From Streptomyces koelreuteriae (lineage in GTDB: Bacteria > Actinomycetota > Actinomycetes > Streptomycetales > Streptomycetaceae), in NCBI RefSeq assembly GCF_018604545.1, contig NZ_CP075896.1:5270001-5334000 (forward strand): 64,000 nucleotides of DNA, written 5' to 3'. Below, piece after piece: positions 16,809 through 24,929 of this stretch. Below the pieces are notes generated by a model. It saw nothing but the letters and a program-made list of their open reading frames with translations. It was not told the origin of the DNA and searched no databases. The position numbers and the translations under genes were made by a program. The stretch's first letter is position 1; each line of letters starts with the position of its first letter.

Positions 16809-18673
16809 ACGTCCGGCGTGCCCAGCAGCTCGGAGATACGGTCCGGTGACACCGGGCGGGAGTACAGCCAGCCCTGTCCGGTGTCGCAGCCGATGCGCCG
16901 CAGCCGGACCGCCTGGGCCGAGGTCTCCACGCACTCGGCCGTCACGGTCAGCCCGAGCCGGTGCGCGAGCTGGATCATCGCCTCGACCACCACCTCGTCG
17001 GCGGGGTTGGGGCGGGCCGCCGTGTCCCGGTCGTCGTACTGGAATCCCCGTACGAAGGAACCGTCCAGCTTCAGCACCGACACCGGCAGCCGGCTCAGAT
17101 ACGCGAGGTTCGAGTAGCCCGTGCCGAAGTCGTCGATGGCGATGCGCACACCCATGTCGCTGAGCGCCTTCAGGGCCTGCAACGGCCGGCCGCCCGAGCC
17201 CATCACCGCCGACTCGGTCAGCTCCAGCTGGAGCAGATGCGGCGCGAGGCCCGTCTCGGCCAGGGTCTCCGCCACGTCGGCCACCAGGTCCGAGTCCCAG
17301 ACCTGGCGGACCGCCACATTGACGCTGACGAAGATCGGCGGCTCGTCGGGATGCTCCCGCTGCCAGCGCCGGGCCTGCCGGCAGGCCGTACGCAGCACCC
17401 AGCGGCCCAGCGGAACGATCGAGCCGTCCTCCTCGGCCAGTCCGATGAACCGATTCGGCGTCAGTACGCCGAACTGAGGATGATTCCAGCGGATGAGCGC
17501 CTCGACCCCGTGCAGCCGGTCGTCCTCCATGCCGACCAGCGGCTGGTACTCCAGCCGGAACTCGCCCCGGTCGATGGCGGGCCGGAGCGTGGAGGCGAGG
17601 GCCTGGCGGGTCATGCGATGGGCGTTGCGCTCCGGGTCGAACAGTGTCCAGCGGGCCTTGCCGTCGGCCTTCGCCCAGTACAGCGTCGTGTCCGCCGCCT
17701 GCACCAGGGCGGTCGGGGTCGTCCCGGCCGCGTGCCGCTCCACCACCCCGATCGACGCCGACACCGACAGCCGCTGGCCGGAGATGTCGAAGGGGTCCTG
17801 GATAGCCCGCAGCACGGCTTCGGCCAGCTCGGCCAGTTGTTCGGTGCCGGTGGAGTCCTCGACGAGCAGCGCGAACTCGTCGCCGCCGAGCCGGGCCACC
17901 AGCGGGGTGCTGGTGCGGGCGAAGCCGGTCTCGTCCGCGCAGCGCCTCAGCCGCTCGGCGACGGCGGCCAGCAGCCGGTCGCCGACCCGGTGGCCGAGGG
18001 TGTCGTTGATGGCCTTGAAGCCGTCCAGGTCCAGATAGCACAGCCCGATCCGGCCCGTGCCGCTCTGCTCGTACGACTCGGCCTCCAGTGCGGCCGACAG
18101 GCGTTCGAAGAACAGGGTGCGGTTGGGCAGCCGGGTCACCGCGTCGTGCATCTGCAAGTGCCGCAGCCGGGCCTGGAGTTCCCGGCGGGAGCTGATGTCG
18201 GCGACCGACAGCAGTACGCCCCGGTCCTCGGCGGGCAGCGGGGCGACCGTCACCTGCACCCACAGCGAGTGCCCGTCGGGGTGCTTCAGGCGACGGGTGC
18301 AGCGCAGCCGGGACTGCCGGCCGCGCAGCACCTCGCGGTAGGTGTGCCAGGTGCGGGCGTCGGAGGTGAGGTCGACCAGATCGGCGGCGACGGCCCCGGC
18401 GAGTTCGTCCGGGGCGGTGCCGAGCAGCGCGGCGAGTGAGTCGTTGGCGCTGACGACCGTGCCCTCGCGGTCCACGACGGCCATGGCGAGCGGGGCGGCC
18501 GTGAAGACGGAGCGATAGGGCGACTGCGACAGGTGCCCGGTACCCGGGTGTTCGGTACGGGGGTGCTCGGTACAGGGGGGCGTATCGATCTCACTCTCTG
18601 TGACGACCGGCCGGTCGAGGTCTGCCGCGGGTGTGGGCCCTTCGGAGGTTCCGCTCACCGCTCGCTCCCGCAT
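16784..18673 (-). CDS. cdgA: PAS-GGDEF-EAL c-di-GMP protein, CdgA-like
   Basis: 629 aa from ATG 18673. An N-terminal PAS domain (about 50-165) is followed by a diguanylate cyclase domain with intact GGDEF (263-267) and a phosphodiesterase domain with intact EAL (391-393, VEALIRWNHP) plus LELTES and IDDFGTGYSNL. Both catalytic motifs are conserved, so it could make or degrade c-di-GMP. Domain order and genome position agree with S. coelicolor CdgA (SCO2817), a known BldD target. A perfect BldD-type box lies 165 bp upstream. c-di-GMP binds BldD in Streptomyces and holds back sporulation genes, so this gene is probably part of that feedback. Confidence 0.88.
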   Translation of the reverse strand: MRERAVSGTSEGPTPAADLDRPVVTESEIDTPPCTEHPRTEHPGTGHLSQSPYRSVFTAAPLAMAVVDREGTVVSANDSLAALLGTAPDELAGAVAADLVDLTSDARTWHTYREVLRGRQSRLRCTRRLKHPDGHSLWVQVTVAPLPAEDRGVLLSVADISSRRELQARLRHLQMHDAVTRLPNRTLFFERLSAALEAESYEQSGTGRIGLCYLDLDGFKAINDTLGHRVGDRLLAAVAERLRRCADETGFARTSTPLVARLGGDEFALLVEDSTGTEQLAELAEAVLRAIQDPFDISGQRLSVSASIGVVERHAAGTTPTALVQAADTTLYWAKADGKARWTLFDPERNAHRMTRQALASTLRPAIDRGEFRLEYQPLVGMEDDRLHGVEALIRWNHPQFGVLTPNRFIGLAEEDGSIVPLGRWVLRTACRQARRWQREHPDEPPIFVSVNVAVRQVWDSDLVADVAETLAETGLAPHLLQLELTESAVMGSGGRPLQALKALSDMGVRIAIDDFGTGYSNLAYLSRLPVSVLKLDGSFVRGFQYDDRDTAARPNPADEVVVEAMIQLAHRLGLTVTAECVETSAQAVRLRRIGCDTGQGWLYSRPVSPDRISELLGTPDVQAGVGNP

Positions 18674-18837
18674 GTATTCGATCTCTGTCCGTGCAGGAAA
18701 GGTCAGGAAAGTGTGCCGATCATAGAGGCTGGCCCCAGGGCCTTCCAGCCGGTGTCCAGTGTTCCCGACCAACGGGCCCTTCTGCCAGATCGTTTCTGCT
18801 CGCACCTGGACGGCTTCTTCAGGCCCCCGACCAGTTG

Positions 18838-18850
18838 TGACGTTCCGTGA
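18838..18850. promoter_or_regulatory. BldD box upstream of cdgA
   Basis: TGACGTTCCGTGA matches the BldD consensus TNAC-N5-GTNA (from memory) at every defined position, with symmetric half-sites. It lies 165 bp before the CdgA start and 131 bp before the divergent protease start, so it could affect either gene. Confidence 0.65.
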
Positions 18851-18980
18851 GTGCTTCTGGGGTGTCGGCGTCCGCGATTTTTCGCCTCCTTCACCCGACT
18901 GGTGCAGGCAAACAGGGCGCAGTACTACAAATCACCACAGGCTGGGTGCGGTGTCCCGCGAACCGTACCCGGAGGTATCC

Positions 18981-20246
18981 GTGCCGCGTCAGTTCTCGCG
19001 CGCCCGACTGCGCAGTACCGCGGCCGTGTTCACCACCATGTCGGCCCTCGCCGCGACCTCCCTCGGCGCCGGCCACTCGGCCGCCGGGCCCGACTCGGCC
19101 GAGCCCTGCGCGCTGACCCGCACCGACGCCCACCACTCGGAGGGTCTGGACACCTGGAACGCCGCCTATCCGCGACCGGCCCGGTCCCTGGACGCGGTCA
19201 TGGTCTTCCTGTCCTTCCCGGACGCCCGCCCGCTGACCACACCGCAGGAACTGACCGCCGACCACTTCCCGGACACCACCCGATTCTTCGAACAGGCTTC
19301 CTACGGCCGCTTCACCCTGCGCCCGCACCCGCTCGGCCACTGGATCCAGATGCCGCGCCCCTCCACGGCGTACGCCATACAGCGCGACTGGAGCGCCGAG
19401 CACCGGGCCGCGTATCTGCGGGACGCGCTCTCCGCCGCCGACCCGGAGGTCGACTTCTCGCGCTACGACGTCGTCTACTTCGTCGCCGACCCGGACGCGC
19501 CGGGCGTGGACTCCGACGCGACCAAGGTCGTCAACCTCACCAGCCCGATGCGGGCCGACGGCACCGACCTGCGCCGGGTCGTCACGGTGTTCGAACAGCA
19601 TCCGCCGGACCGGCTCGTCCTCGCCCATGAGACCGGGCATGTCTTCGATCTGCCCGACCTCTACCACCGGCCCGCCGACGGCAAGGGCGACTGGGACACG
19701 CATGTCGGGGACTGGGACCTGATGGGCAGCCAGTTCGGACTCGCCCCCGACCTGTTCGGCTGGCACAAGTGGAAGCTGGGCTGGCTCAATCCGCGGCAGG
19801 TGCGGTGTGTGCGGGACGCCGGGCCCGCCCGGCTGACCCTGGAGCCGCTGGCGGCGGCGCCCGGGGTGCCGGTCTCGGGCGCGGCAGGGGCGCCGGTCTT
19901 CGGTCTCGGGCGGGGCACCAAGCTCGCGGTGGTGCGCACGGGCCCCGACAGTGTGCTCGCCTTCGAGGCGCGGGGGCCGGTGGGCAACGACGTGGCTGCC
20001 TGCCGGCAGGGGGTGCTGGTCTACCGGGTCCGGGGGGAGGCGCAGTCCGGGGGCGGGCCCATCGAGGTGATCGACGCCCATCCGCGGACCGAGGCGTGCT
20101 GGGAGGACTCGGTGTACCCGCCCCTCGCGGACGCGCCGATCGCCCTCGGGGAGAGCTTCACGGTGCCGGGGGAAGGGGTGCGGGTGGAGGTGGAGGGGCG
20201 TACGGCTTCGGGCGCGTGGACGGTGAAGATCACGGTGGGCCGATGA
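18981..20246 (+). CDS. Secreted M6-like zinc metalloprotease
   Basis: 421 aa, GTG start behind GGAGGT. A signal peptide of about 35 residues (basic start, then STAAVFTTMSALAATSLGAGHSAAG) directs export. The zinc motif is HETGH (His216, Glu217, His220) in RLVLAHETGHVFDLPD, followed by GDWDLMGSQ, as in M6/immune-inhibitor-A-like domains. The C-terminal third (about 290-421) is beta-rich. It probably acts on extracellular protein. It is divergent from cdgA with a BldD box between them. Confidence 0.83.
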   Translation: MPRQFSRARLRSTAAVFTTMSALAATSLGAGHSAAGPDSAEPCALTRTDAHHSEGLDTWNAAYPRPARSLDAVMVFLSFPDARPLTTPQELTADHFPDTTRFFEQASYGRFTLRPHPLGHWIQMPRPSTAYAIQRDWSAEHRAAYLRDALSAADPEVDFSRYDVVYFVADPDAPGVDSDATKVVNLTSPMRADGTDLRRVVTVFEQHPPDRLVLAHETGHVFDLPDLYHRPADGKGDWDTHVGDWDLMGSQFGLAPDLFGWHKWKLGWLNPRQVRCVRDAGPARLTLEPLAAAPGVPVSGAAGAPVFGLGRGTKLAVVRTGPDSVLAFEARGPVGNDVAACRQGVLVYRVRGEAQSGGGPIEVIDAHPRTEACWEDSVYPPLADAPIALGESFTVPGEGVRVEVEGRTASGAWTVKITVGR

Positions 20247-20274
20247 GGGCGTCGCGAGAGCGTCGCGGACATGC

Positions 20275-20308
20275 GAAAGGCCCCCTCGCTCTCGCGAGGG
20301 GGCCTTTC
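20275..20308. terminator. Hairpin shared by the protease gene and tRNA-Lys copy 3
   Basis: A 14-bp perfect stem (20275-20288 with 20295-20308, arm GAAAGGCCCCCTCG) and 6-nt loop lie 29 bp past the protease stop and 9 bp from the tRNA 3' end. It can end transcripts from both sides. Confidence 0.85.
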
Positions 20309-20316
20309 ACCGTCTG

Positions 20317-20390
20317 TGCGCCGCCAGGGACTCGAACCCCGGACCCGCTGATTAAGAGTCAGCTGCTCTAACCAACTGAGCTAGCGGCGC
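20317..20390 (-). tRNA. tRNA-Lys (anticodon CUU), copy 3 of 3
   Basis: Identical to copies at 543-616 and 6315-6388, same strand. The upstream protein gene ends 10 nt inside its 5' end, so the tRNA may be processed from a longer transcript. Confidence 0.97.
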
Positions 20391-20980
20391 CTGCTGACAT
20401 CGTAGACCTTAGCACCCTGGTCGGCGGGAGGAAAAATCGAAATCCGCACCGCCGAACGGGCCGCCCGCACGGCCGCCCACAGCAGGACTTCGGGGCCCGG
20501 GAGCCAGGGCTGCCGGGTGTCGGGGGCGACGAGCCAGCGGGAGTCGGAGCGGCTGGGGGAGGCGACCTCCACCGGTGCGGGGATGGTCACGGCGTCGCCC
20601 GTGCCATGACACAGCAGGGGCGGTACGGCGCCCGCGCGGCCGGTCTCCCCGCTGTCACGGCCGTGCGCGCCCCACTCCTCCCACTCCAGCAGCGCCGGCA
20701 GGCGCTGGGCCGTGCCCGGCGCGGCGAACAGCAGCATGCGGCCCCGGAACTCCGCGACCGGGCCCGAACCGGGGCCGTCGTCCCACAGCCGGTCGAGCAT
20801 CCGCCGCCCGAACACCGAGGGCGCGCTGACCACGTCGAAGACCGCCCCGCAGGGCAGCACGATCGGCGCGTCCGGTCGCTCCTCCCAGAGGGAGAGCGTG
20901 CTGCGCGGATACGTTCCTGCCGAAGCGAGCCAGGCGGCTCCGTCCGGGGTGACATGGGAGGCGTTCCATCCGCTGCTCAT
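20381..20980 (-). CDS. Conserved small protein, primase-polymerase-like domain (tentative)
   Basis: 199 aa. Of the residues visible, CGAVFDVVSAPSVFG, GPVAEFRGRMLLFAAPGTA and SRWLVAPDTRQPWLPGPEVLLWAAV resemble the short Streptomyces proteins annotated as bifunctional primase/polymerase N-terminal domains; this is a recollection, not a proof of function. The block FDVVSAP...GPV...LLFAAPGTA also aligns with the small protein at 29758-30108. The stop codon lies inside the 5' end of tRNA-Lys copy 3 on the same strand. Confidence 0.7.
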   Translation of the reverse strand: MSSGWNASHVTPDGAAWLASAGTYPRSTLSLWEERPDAPIVLPCGAVFDVVSAPSVFGRRMLDRLWDDGPGSGPVAEFRGRMLLFAAPGTAQRLPALLEWEEWGAHGRDSGETGRAGAVPPLLCHGTGDAVTIPAPVEVASPSRSDSRWLVAPDTRQPWLPGPEVLLWAAVRAARSAVRISIFPPADQGAKVYDVSRRR

Positions 20981-21121
20981 GACATCTACATCTACCGGCC
21001 GTGAGCATGCGCTTCCCGAGGGTTGCGGGAAACCGGGACAGGAGGGGGTGGGAGGGAGTATCTTGCCCGCCTGGCATATGCCACGTCGATCGGGAAGGGG
21101 GCGGATTTCCGCCCTCCGCTG

Positions 21122-21490
21122 TCACACCGGGTCGACGGGCCCCCGGCCCTCGACCCCGCCCCGCAGCAGGTCCCGGCCGAACTCGACCATCTTCTTGGCG
21201 TAGTCCTCGGTCCACTCGGCCCGCTCGGCGATGTCCGCGGTCGTCAGCCGGTCGAACCGCCGCGGATCGGCGAGCTGCGCCGCCGCGATCGCCTGGAACT
21301 CCAGGGCCCGGTCCGCCGCGGCCCGGAACGCCAGCGTCAGCTCCGTCGACCGGGCCAGCAGGGCCCGGGGATCGTCGATCGACTCGAGGTCGAAGAAGTG
21401 CTCAGGATCGGAGGCCGCCTCCGCGGGCTCGAAGAGCAGGGGCGCGGGGCGTAGCCGCGGTTCGTTCCGACGCGGCGTTGGCTCCGCCAT
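21122..21490 (-). CDS. Conserved hypothetical protein, 122 aa
   Basis: ATG 21490 has a very good site (GAGGAGGAGAAG) upstream. The protein is acidic and mostly helical: an N-terminal disordered stretch, then ALLARSTELTLAFRAAADRALEFQAIAAAQLADPRRFDRLTTADIAERAEW, broken by several charged turns, and a Gly-rich tail. No family recognised. It is the next gene downstream of the helicase on the same strand, but 306 bp of repeats separate them, so co-transcription is doubtful. Confidence 0.72.
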   Translation of the reverse strand: MAEPTPRRNEPRLRPAPLLFEPAEAASDPEHFFDLESIDDPRALLARSTELTLAFRAAADRALEFQAIAAAQLADPRRFDRLTTADIAERAEWTEDYAKKMVEFGRDLLRGGVEGRGPVDPV

Positions 21491-21658
21491 GTCTTCTCCT
21501 CCTCGTACGTCGCGCACGGCCCTCCAGGTGGAGTGGGCCACCGTCCATTGTCTCGCGGGCGCGCAAGTGGGCATCGCGGGAGTGGGTACGGCTGTCACAC
21601 CACCTGGCGTTCGTCGGGGCCGCCGGGACCCGCGATGTTCAGCCACGTTACGAACGCC

Positions 21659-21719
21659 ACACGACCCGGTGCTCCGCCAAGTGCGCCAGCACCGCGTGGT
21701 TCGCCTCCCACCCGTCCGG
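21659..21719 (-). repeat. 61-bp duplicated remnant of the helicase 3' end
   Basis: This copy is identical to 21808-21868, 149 bp away. On the minus strand it still encodes PDGWEANHAVLAHLAEHRV, the C-terminus of the helicase, but its frame is cut off from any start. It sits in the 306-bp gap 21491-21796, which otherwise holds only G/C-rich sequence with CCGGCCGG-type inverted repeats and no gene I can support. Confidence 0.85.
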
Positions 21720-21796
21720 GCTGTATTCATCGGCCGCCTCCGGCGGCGTGCCGGCCTCCGGCCGGCGGAGAGGGCGTGTGGAGACGGGCGTGTGGA

Positions 21797-23137
21797 TCAC
21801 GGCCGATACACGACCCGGTGCTCCGCCAAGTGCGCCAGCACCGCGTGGTTCGCCTCCCACCCGTCCGGAAACTTCACCACCGTCCCCAGCTGCACCGGCT
21901 CCGTCGACGGATAGTCGTCCAGCAGGTCGCTCACCCCCGCCCGGCACACCACGATGCACGCGTGGCGGTGACGGGAGGCCAGGACGCAGAGGCGGCCGGT
22001 TTCCAGGTGGAAGGCCGTGGCGTCGGGGCGGCCGGAGAGGGGGTGGAGGACCACCGTGACGTCGTACTCACGTCCCTGCAGCCGGTTCGCCGTGTCCACG
22101 ACCACGTCGGTGACGCCGAGGTCGGCCAGGGCGGCACGTACCGCCGCCGCCTGGTCCCGGTGTGCCGTGCCGACGGCGACGCGGTCGGCGGTGAGGGGCG
22201 AGGGGTCCGTCGAGCGTTCCGACGTCGCCGCGCCGCCCCGGTCCAGCAGCCGTCGTACGACCGTCGCCACCGCCCGTACCGCCTCCGGGTCCGTGCGCGG
22301 GGTGTGCCGCGCGGGCAGTTCCAGCAGGCCCCAGCCCGATACGGCCGCCTCGTCGATCACCCGGTCCGGGCCCGAGCCGTCGGACGGGACGGCGAAGGAC
22401 AGAGCGCGGTCGCCCGGGCCGGTACCGCTGCGGAACGGCGTGAACGGGTAGAACGCGTCCGAGACCAGGGGAGCCGCCGAGGCCGGGAGCCGCCAGGAGA
22501 CCGGCAGACGGTGCTGGGGCAGCTCCGGGTTGTGCGCGAGCAGGGTCGTCACCGCCGAGGCCGACGGGTCGTAGGCGAGACCCGCCCACTGCTCGCTGCC
22601 CACGATCGCGAACGGGTCGAGCTGCCCCGGGTCGCCCACGAACAACGCCCGCTCGAACAGCCCGGCCACCGCGAGCAGCGCGTCCGAGCGCATCTGGTAC
22701 GCCTCGTCGACGATCGCGTGCCGCCACGGTTCGTCGACCTTGACGTGCGCCCACTTCGCCGCCGTCGAGAGCACCACGGCCAGCCCCGCGAGGTCCCCCG
22801 CCTTCGCCGACTTGCGGACGTTCGGCAGATCGTCGAGCGCCTTGTCGTACGGGTCGGCGTCGCTGCTGTGCAGCCTGCCCACCGGCAACTCGGGGTTCTT
22901 CTCGGCGAGCCTCAGGACGAGGTCGTCGACCTGGGCGTTGGTCTGCGCGACGACCATCAAGGAGTGGCCGGCCTCGGCGAGTTCCAGTGCCGCGCGGACG
23001 ACCAGCGTGGACTTGCCCGCACCGGGCGGGGAGTCGACGACGACACCGCGCGCGGTGCCGTGCAGCGTGTCGTGGAGGATCGCGTCGGTGGCCTTGGCGG
23101 CTTCGGCGCCGGGGTTGAAGGCGGTCTCCTGAGTCAT
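21797..23137 (-). CDS. SF1-type DNA helicase/ATPase
   Basis: 446 aa from ATG 23137. Helicase motifs in order: Walker A PPGAGKST (37-44); motif Ia VVAQTNAQVDDL; Walker B with DEAYQ (144-148); motif III VGDPGQLDPF (167-176); motif IV near LPVSWRLP; motif V VGTAHRDQAAAVR; motif VI DTANRLQGREYDVTVVLHPL and LASRHRHACIVV. This is the superfamily 1 arrangement of UvrD/RecD/Dna2-like enzymes, without long insertions. The C-terminus (PDGWEANHAVLAHLAEHRV) is duplicated just downstream. Two genes upstream on the same strand encode an Fe-S nuclease and an unknown protein, so the helicase probably works with them in DNA processing. Confidence 0.85.
   Translation of the reverse strand: MTQETAFNPGAEAAKATDAILHDTLHGTARGVVVDSPPGAGKSTLVVRAALELAEAGHSLMVVAQTNAQVDDLVLRLAEKNPELPVGRLHSSDADPYDKALDDLPNVRKSAKAGDLAGLAVVLSTAAKWAHVKVDEPWRHAIVDEAYQMRSDALLAVAGLFERALFVGDPGQLDPFAIVGSEQWAGLAYDPSASAVTTLLAHNPELPQHRLPVSWRLPASAAPLVSDAFYPFTPFRSGTGPGDRALSFAVPSDGSGPDRVIDEAAVSGWGLLELPARHTPRTDPEAVRAVATVVRRLLDRGGAATSERSTDPSPLTADRVAVGTAHRDQAAAVRAALADLGVTDVVVDTANRLQGREYDVTVVLHPLSGRPDATAFHLETGRLCVLASRHRHACIVVCRAGVSDLLDDYPSTEPVQLGTVVKFPDGWEANHAVLAHLAEHRVVYRP
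21808..21868 (-). repeat. 61-bp repeat, intact copy inside the helicase gene
   Basis: Functional partner of the remnant at 21659-21719; covers the last 20 or so codons of the helicase except the final few residues. Confidence 0.85.
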
Positions 23138-23336
23138 CACCGGCAGTGCCGCTCGTATGACAGATGGTAGTATCGCGGTGTGCTGAGCGAGAACCAAGCC
23201 AGCACAACAACCTCCAATCTCTGGGGAAACCGGGCTGGTTCCAACCCGGCTGGTGCTGATCGCGGAAGACTCGATCGCTCGCTGAGCAATCGAGCAGCGT
23301 GAGCCAGGAATCCCGCTCGTTCGCGAGAGGGAGGGT

Positions 23337-24929
23337 TCAAAGCACATCCTCCTCGGTCACCGGGTCGGCCGTCTCCAGCGTCAACTCGCCGGGCGGCCCG
23401 CCGTGCGTCCACGGCGTCTCCTCCGGGTCGGGCAGCTTCGCCCCGCCCCGCTGCTCGTGCTCGAAGAGCGTGAAGCAGACCCGGTGGCCCTTCTCCGGCA
23501 CGGACCCCGGCTCGGGCTCCTTGCCGCGGCCCATCTTGTCGAGGACCCGCAGCACGACGTACGCGCCGTCCTCCTCGTCCCCGACGAACTCCGCCGACTG
23601 CGGCTTCCCGCCCAGCGACCGGTACACCTTCGTCCGCTCACCGAGATGCGGCCGGTCGTCCGTACGGACCGTGACCAGAGGGCGGGGGCTCGGCCGCTTG
23701 CCGTCGCTGTACGTCATCACGACGTCGGTGACCTCGCCCGCGAACGCCTCCCCGGACAGCCGCCGTCCGGCCATCACCAGCGGATCGTCGAGGGCTTCCT
23801 GCGCCTCCAGCCGGGCCTGTTCGCGCTCGCGCGTGGCCAGCTTGTTCGCCGCGGTGACCGCGTCGTCGCGGCGCGGCTGCGGGGGCTCGCCGGCCAGGAC
23901 CCGGTCGCGGTGGCCGGTGAAGGACCAGCGGTCGCGCGTCCACCGCTCTTCGGCATGCGCCCCCGCGGGCAGCTCCCGCAGCAGGTCCAGGCCGCGCCAG
24001 ATCGCGTCCCAGGTGGGCCGGGTGCGGCTGAGCACCAGATCGCGGATCTCCCGCTCGGCCACGGTCAGCGAGCTGAGCCGGTCGTCGGCCTCCAGACCGT
24101 CCTCGGCGACGGCGTGGGCCGTGCGGGCCCGGTCGTAGCGCTCGATGGCCGGGGCGAGCAGCTTGTTGTCGAACGCCGGGTCGGTGGCCGGACCGGCCGG
24201 GGGACATGTCAGCTGGCCCCGCTCGTCCCGCTCCAGCTCGGCCCGCAGTGCAGCCTCGGCGCCGGACAGGCCTTGCGGCGGGTCGATCCAGGCGAGCAGC
24301 GCCCCCAGATGCTGGTCTTCCAGGGTGGACTGCCCGGTCGCCCAGTGCCGGCCCAGGACGTCGGTCATCGCCAGCAGCAGCGAGGAGCCGGGCACCCGGG
24401 CCCGCTCCCCGAAGTGCGTCAGCCACCGCCCGAGCAACGGCACCCGGGGCGGCGCCGGATAGGGCGCTTCCGGGTCCTGTTCCGCCGTACGCCGGAAGCG
24501 CGTGGAGCGTCCGAGCAGCCGCACCAGGTCGATGCCCGCGCGGCTCGGCACGATCAGCTGCGGGGCGTCCGCGCACAGGTCGACCTCGACCTTGACGCGT
24601 TTTCCGGTCTCCGGGTCGGTCTCGGTGCGCTCGGCGGCTTCCACGACCTCGGCGTAGGCGTCGACGTACGGCAGCACCACGTCGGCCAGTTCGGCCAGGA
24701 ACGCGAACCTGAGGTCGCGGTCGCGGGGCTGCGGGACGGCCAGGAGGCGCGGCGCGTCCCGGTCGGTGCCGACCAGCGCGCCGAGCGGGGCCCCGGCCTC
24801 ACCGGCGGTGATGAGCGGCACGAACACCAGCGGGCGCTCGCCGAGATGCCGGTGCCGGACGGTGGCGGCTGGCTGGGCGCGCCCGGTGCTGACGGCCTCC
24901 AGCCGGGCCAGGGTGGAGATCAGCGACAT
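23337..24929 (-). CDS. Conserved protein of unknown function in the nuclease-helicase set
   Basis: 530 aa, ATG 24929, overlapping the nuclease stop by 10 bp, so the two are translated together. No catalytic motif is recognised. The N-terminal half is mixed alpha/beta (RPLVFVPLITAGEAGAPLGALVG); the middle (about 210-390) is helical and charged, including YDRARTAHAVAEDGLEADDRL and LATREREQARLEAQEALDD; the C-terminal 140 residues are beta-rich (VTDVVMTYSDGKRPSPRPLVTV, GAYVVLRVLDKMGRG). It could be a scaffold or DNA-binding subunit. A gap of 199 bp without features separates it from the helicase. Confidence 0.8.
   Translation of the reverse strand: MSLISTLARLEAVSTGRAQPAATVRHRHLGERPLVFVPLITAGEAGAPLGALVGTDRDAPRLLAVPQPRDRDLRFAFLAELADVVLPYVDAYAEVVEAAERTETDPETGKRVKVEVDLCADAPQLIVPSRAGIDLVRLLGRSTRFRRTAEQDPEAPYPAPPRVPLLGRWLTHFGERARVPGSSLLLAMTDVLGRHWATGQSTLEDQHLGALLAWIDPPQGLSGAEAALRAELERDERGQLTCPPAGPATDPAFDNKLLAPAIERYDRARTAHAVAEDGLEADDRLSSLTVAEREIRDLVLSRTRPTWDAIWRGLDLLRELPAGAHAEERWTRDRWSFTGHRDRVLAGEPPQPRRDDAVTAANKLATREREQARLEAQEALDDPLVMAGRRLSGEAFAGEVTDVVMTYSDGKRPSPRPLVTVRTDDRPHLGERTKVYRSLGGKPQSAEFVGDEEDGAYVVLRVLDKMGRGKEPEPGSVPEKGHRVCFTLFEHEQRGGAKLPDPEETPWTHGGPPGELTLETADPVTEEDVL

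Noticed and set aside
15654..18263. Minus-strand open frame of 869 codons
   Set aside because: Lies over the luciferase-like gene in antisense and shadows cdgA in another frame; no recognisable domain.
23138..23412. Small ORF between helicase and the 530-aa gene
   Set aside because: No ribosome site, overlaps the 530-aa gene and has no conserved pattern I recognise; treated as intergenic.
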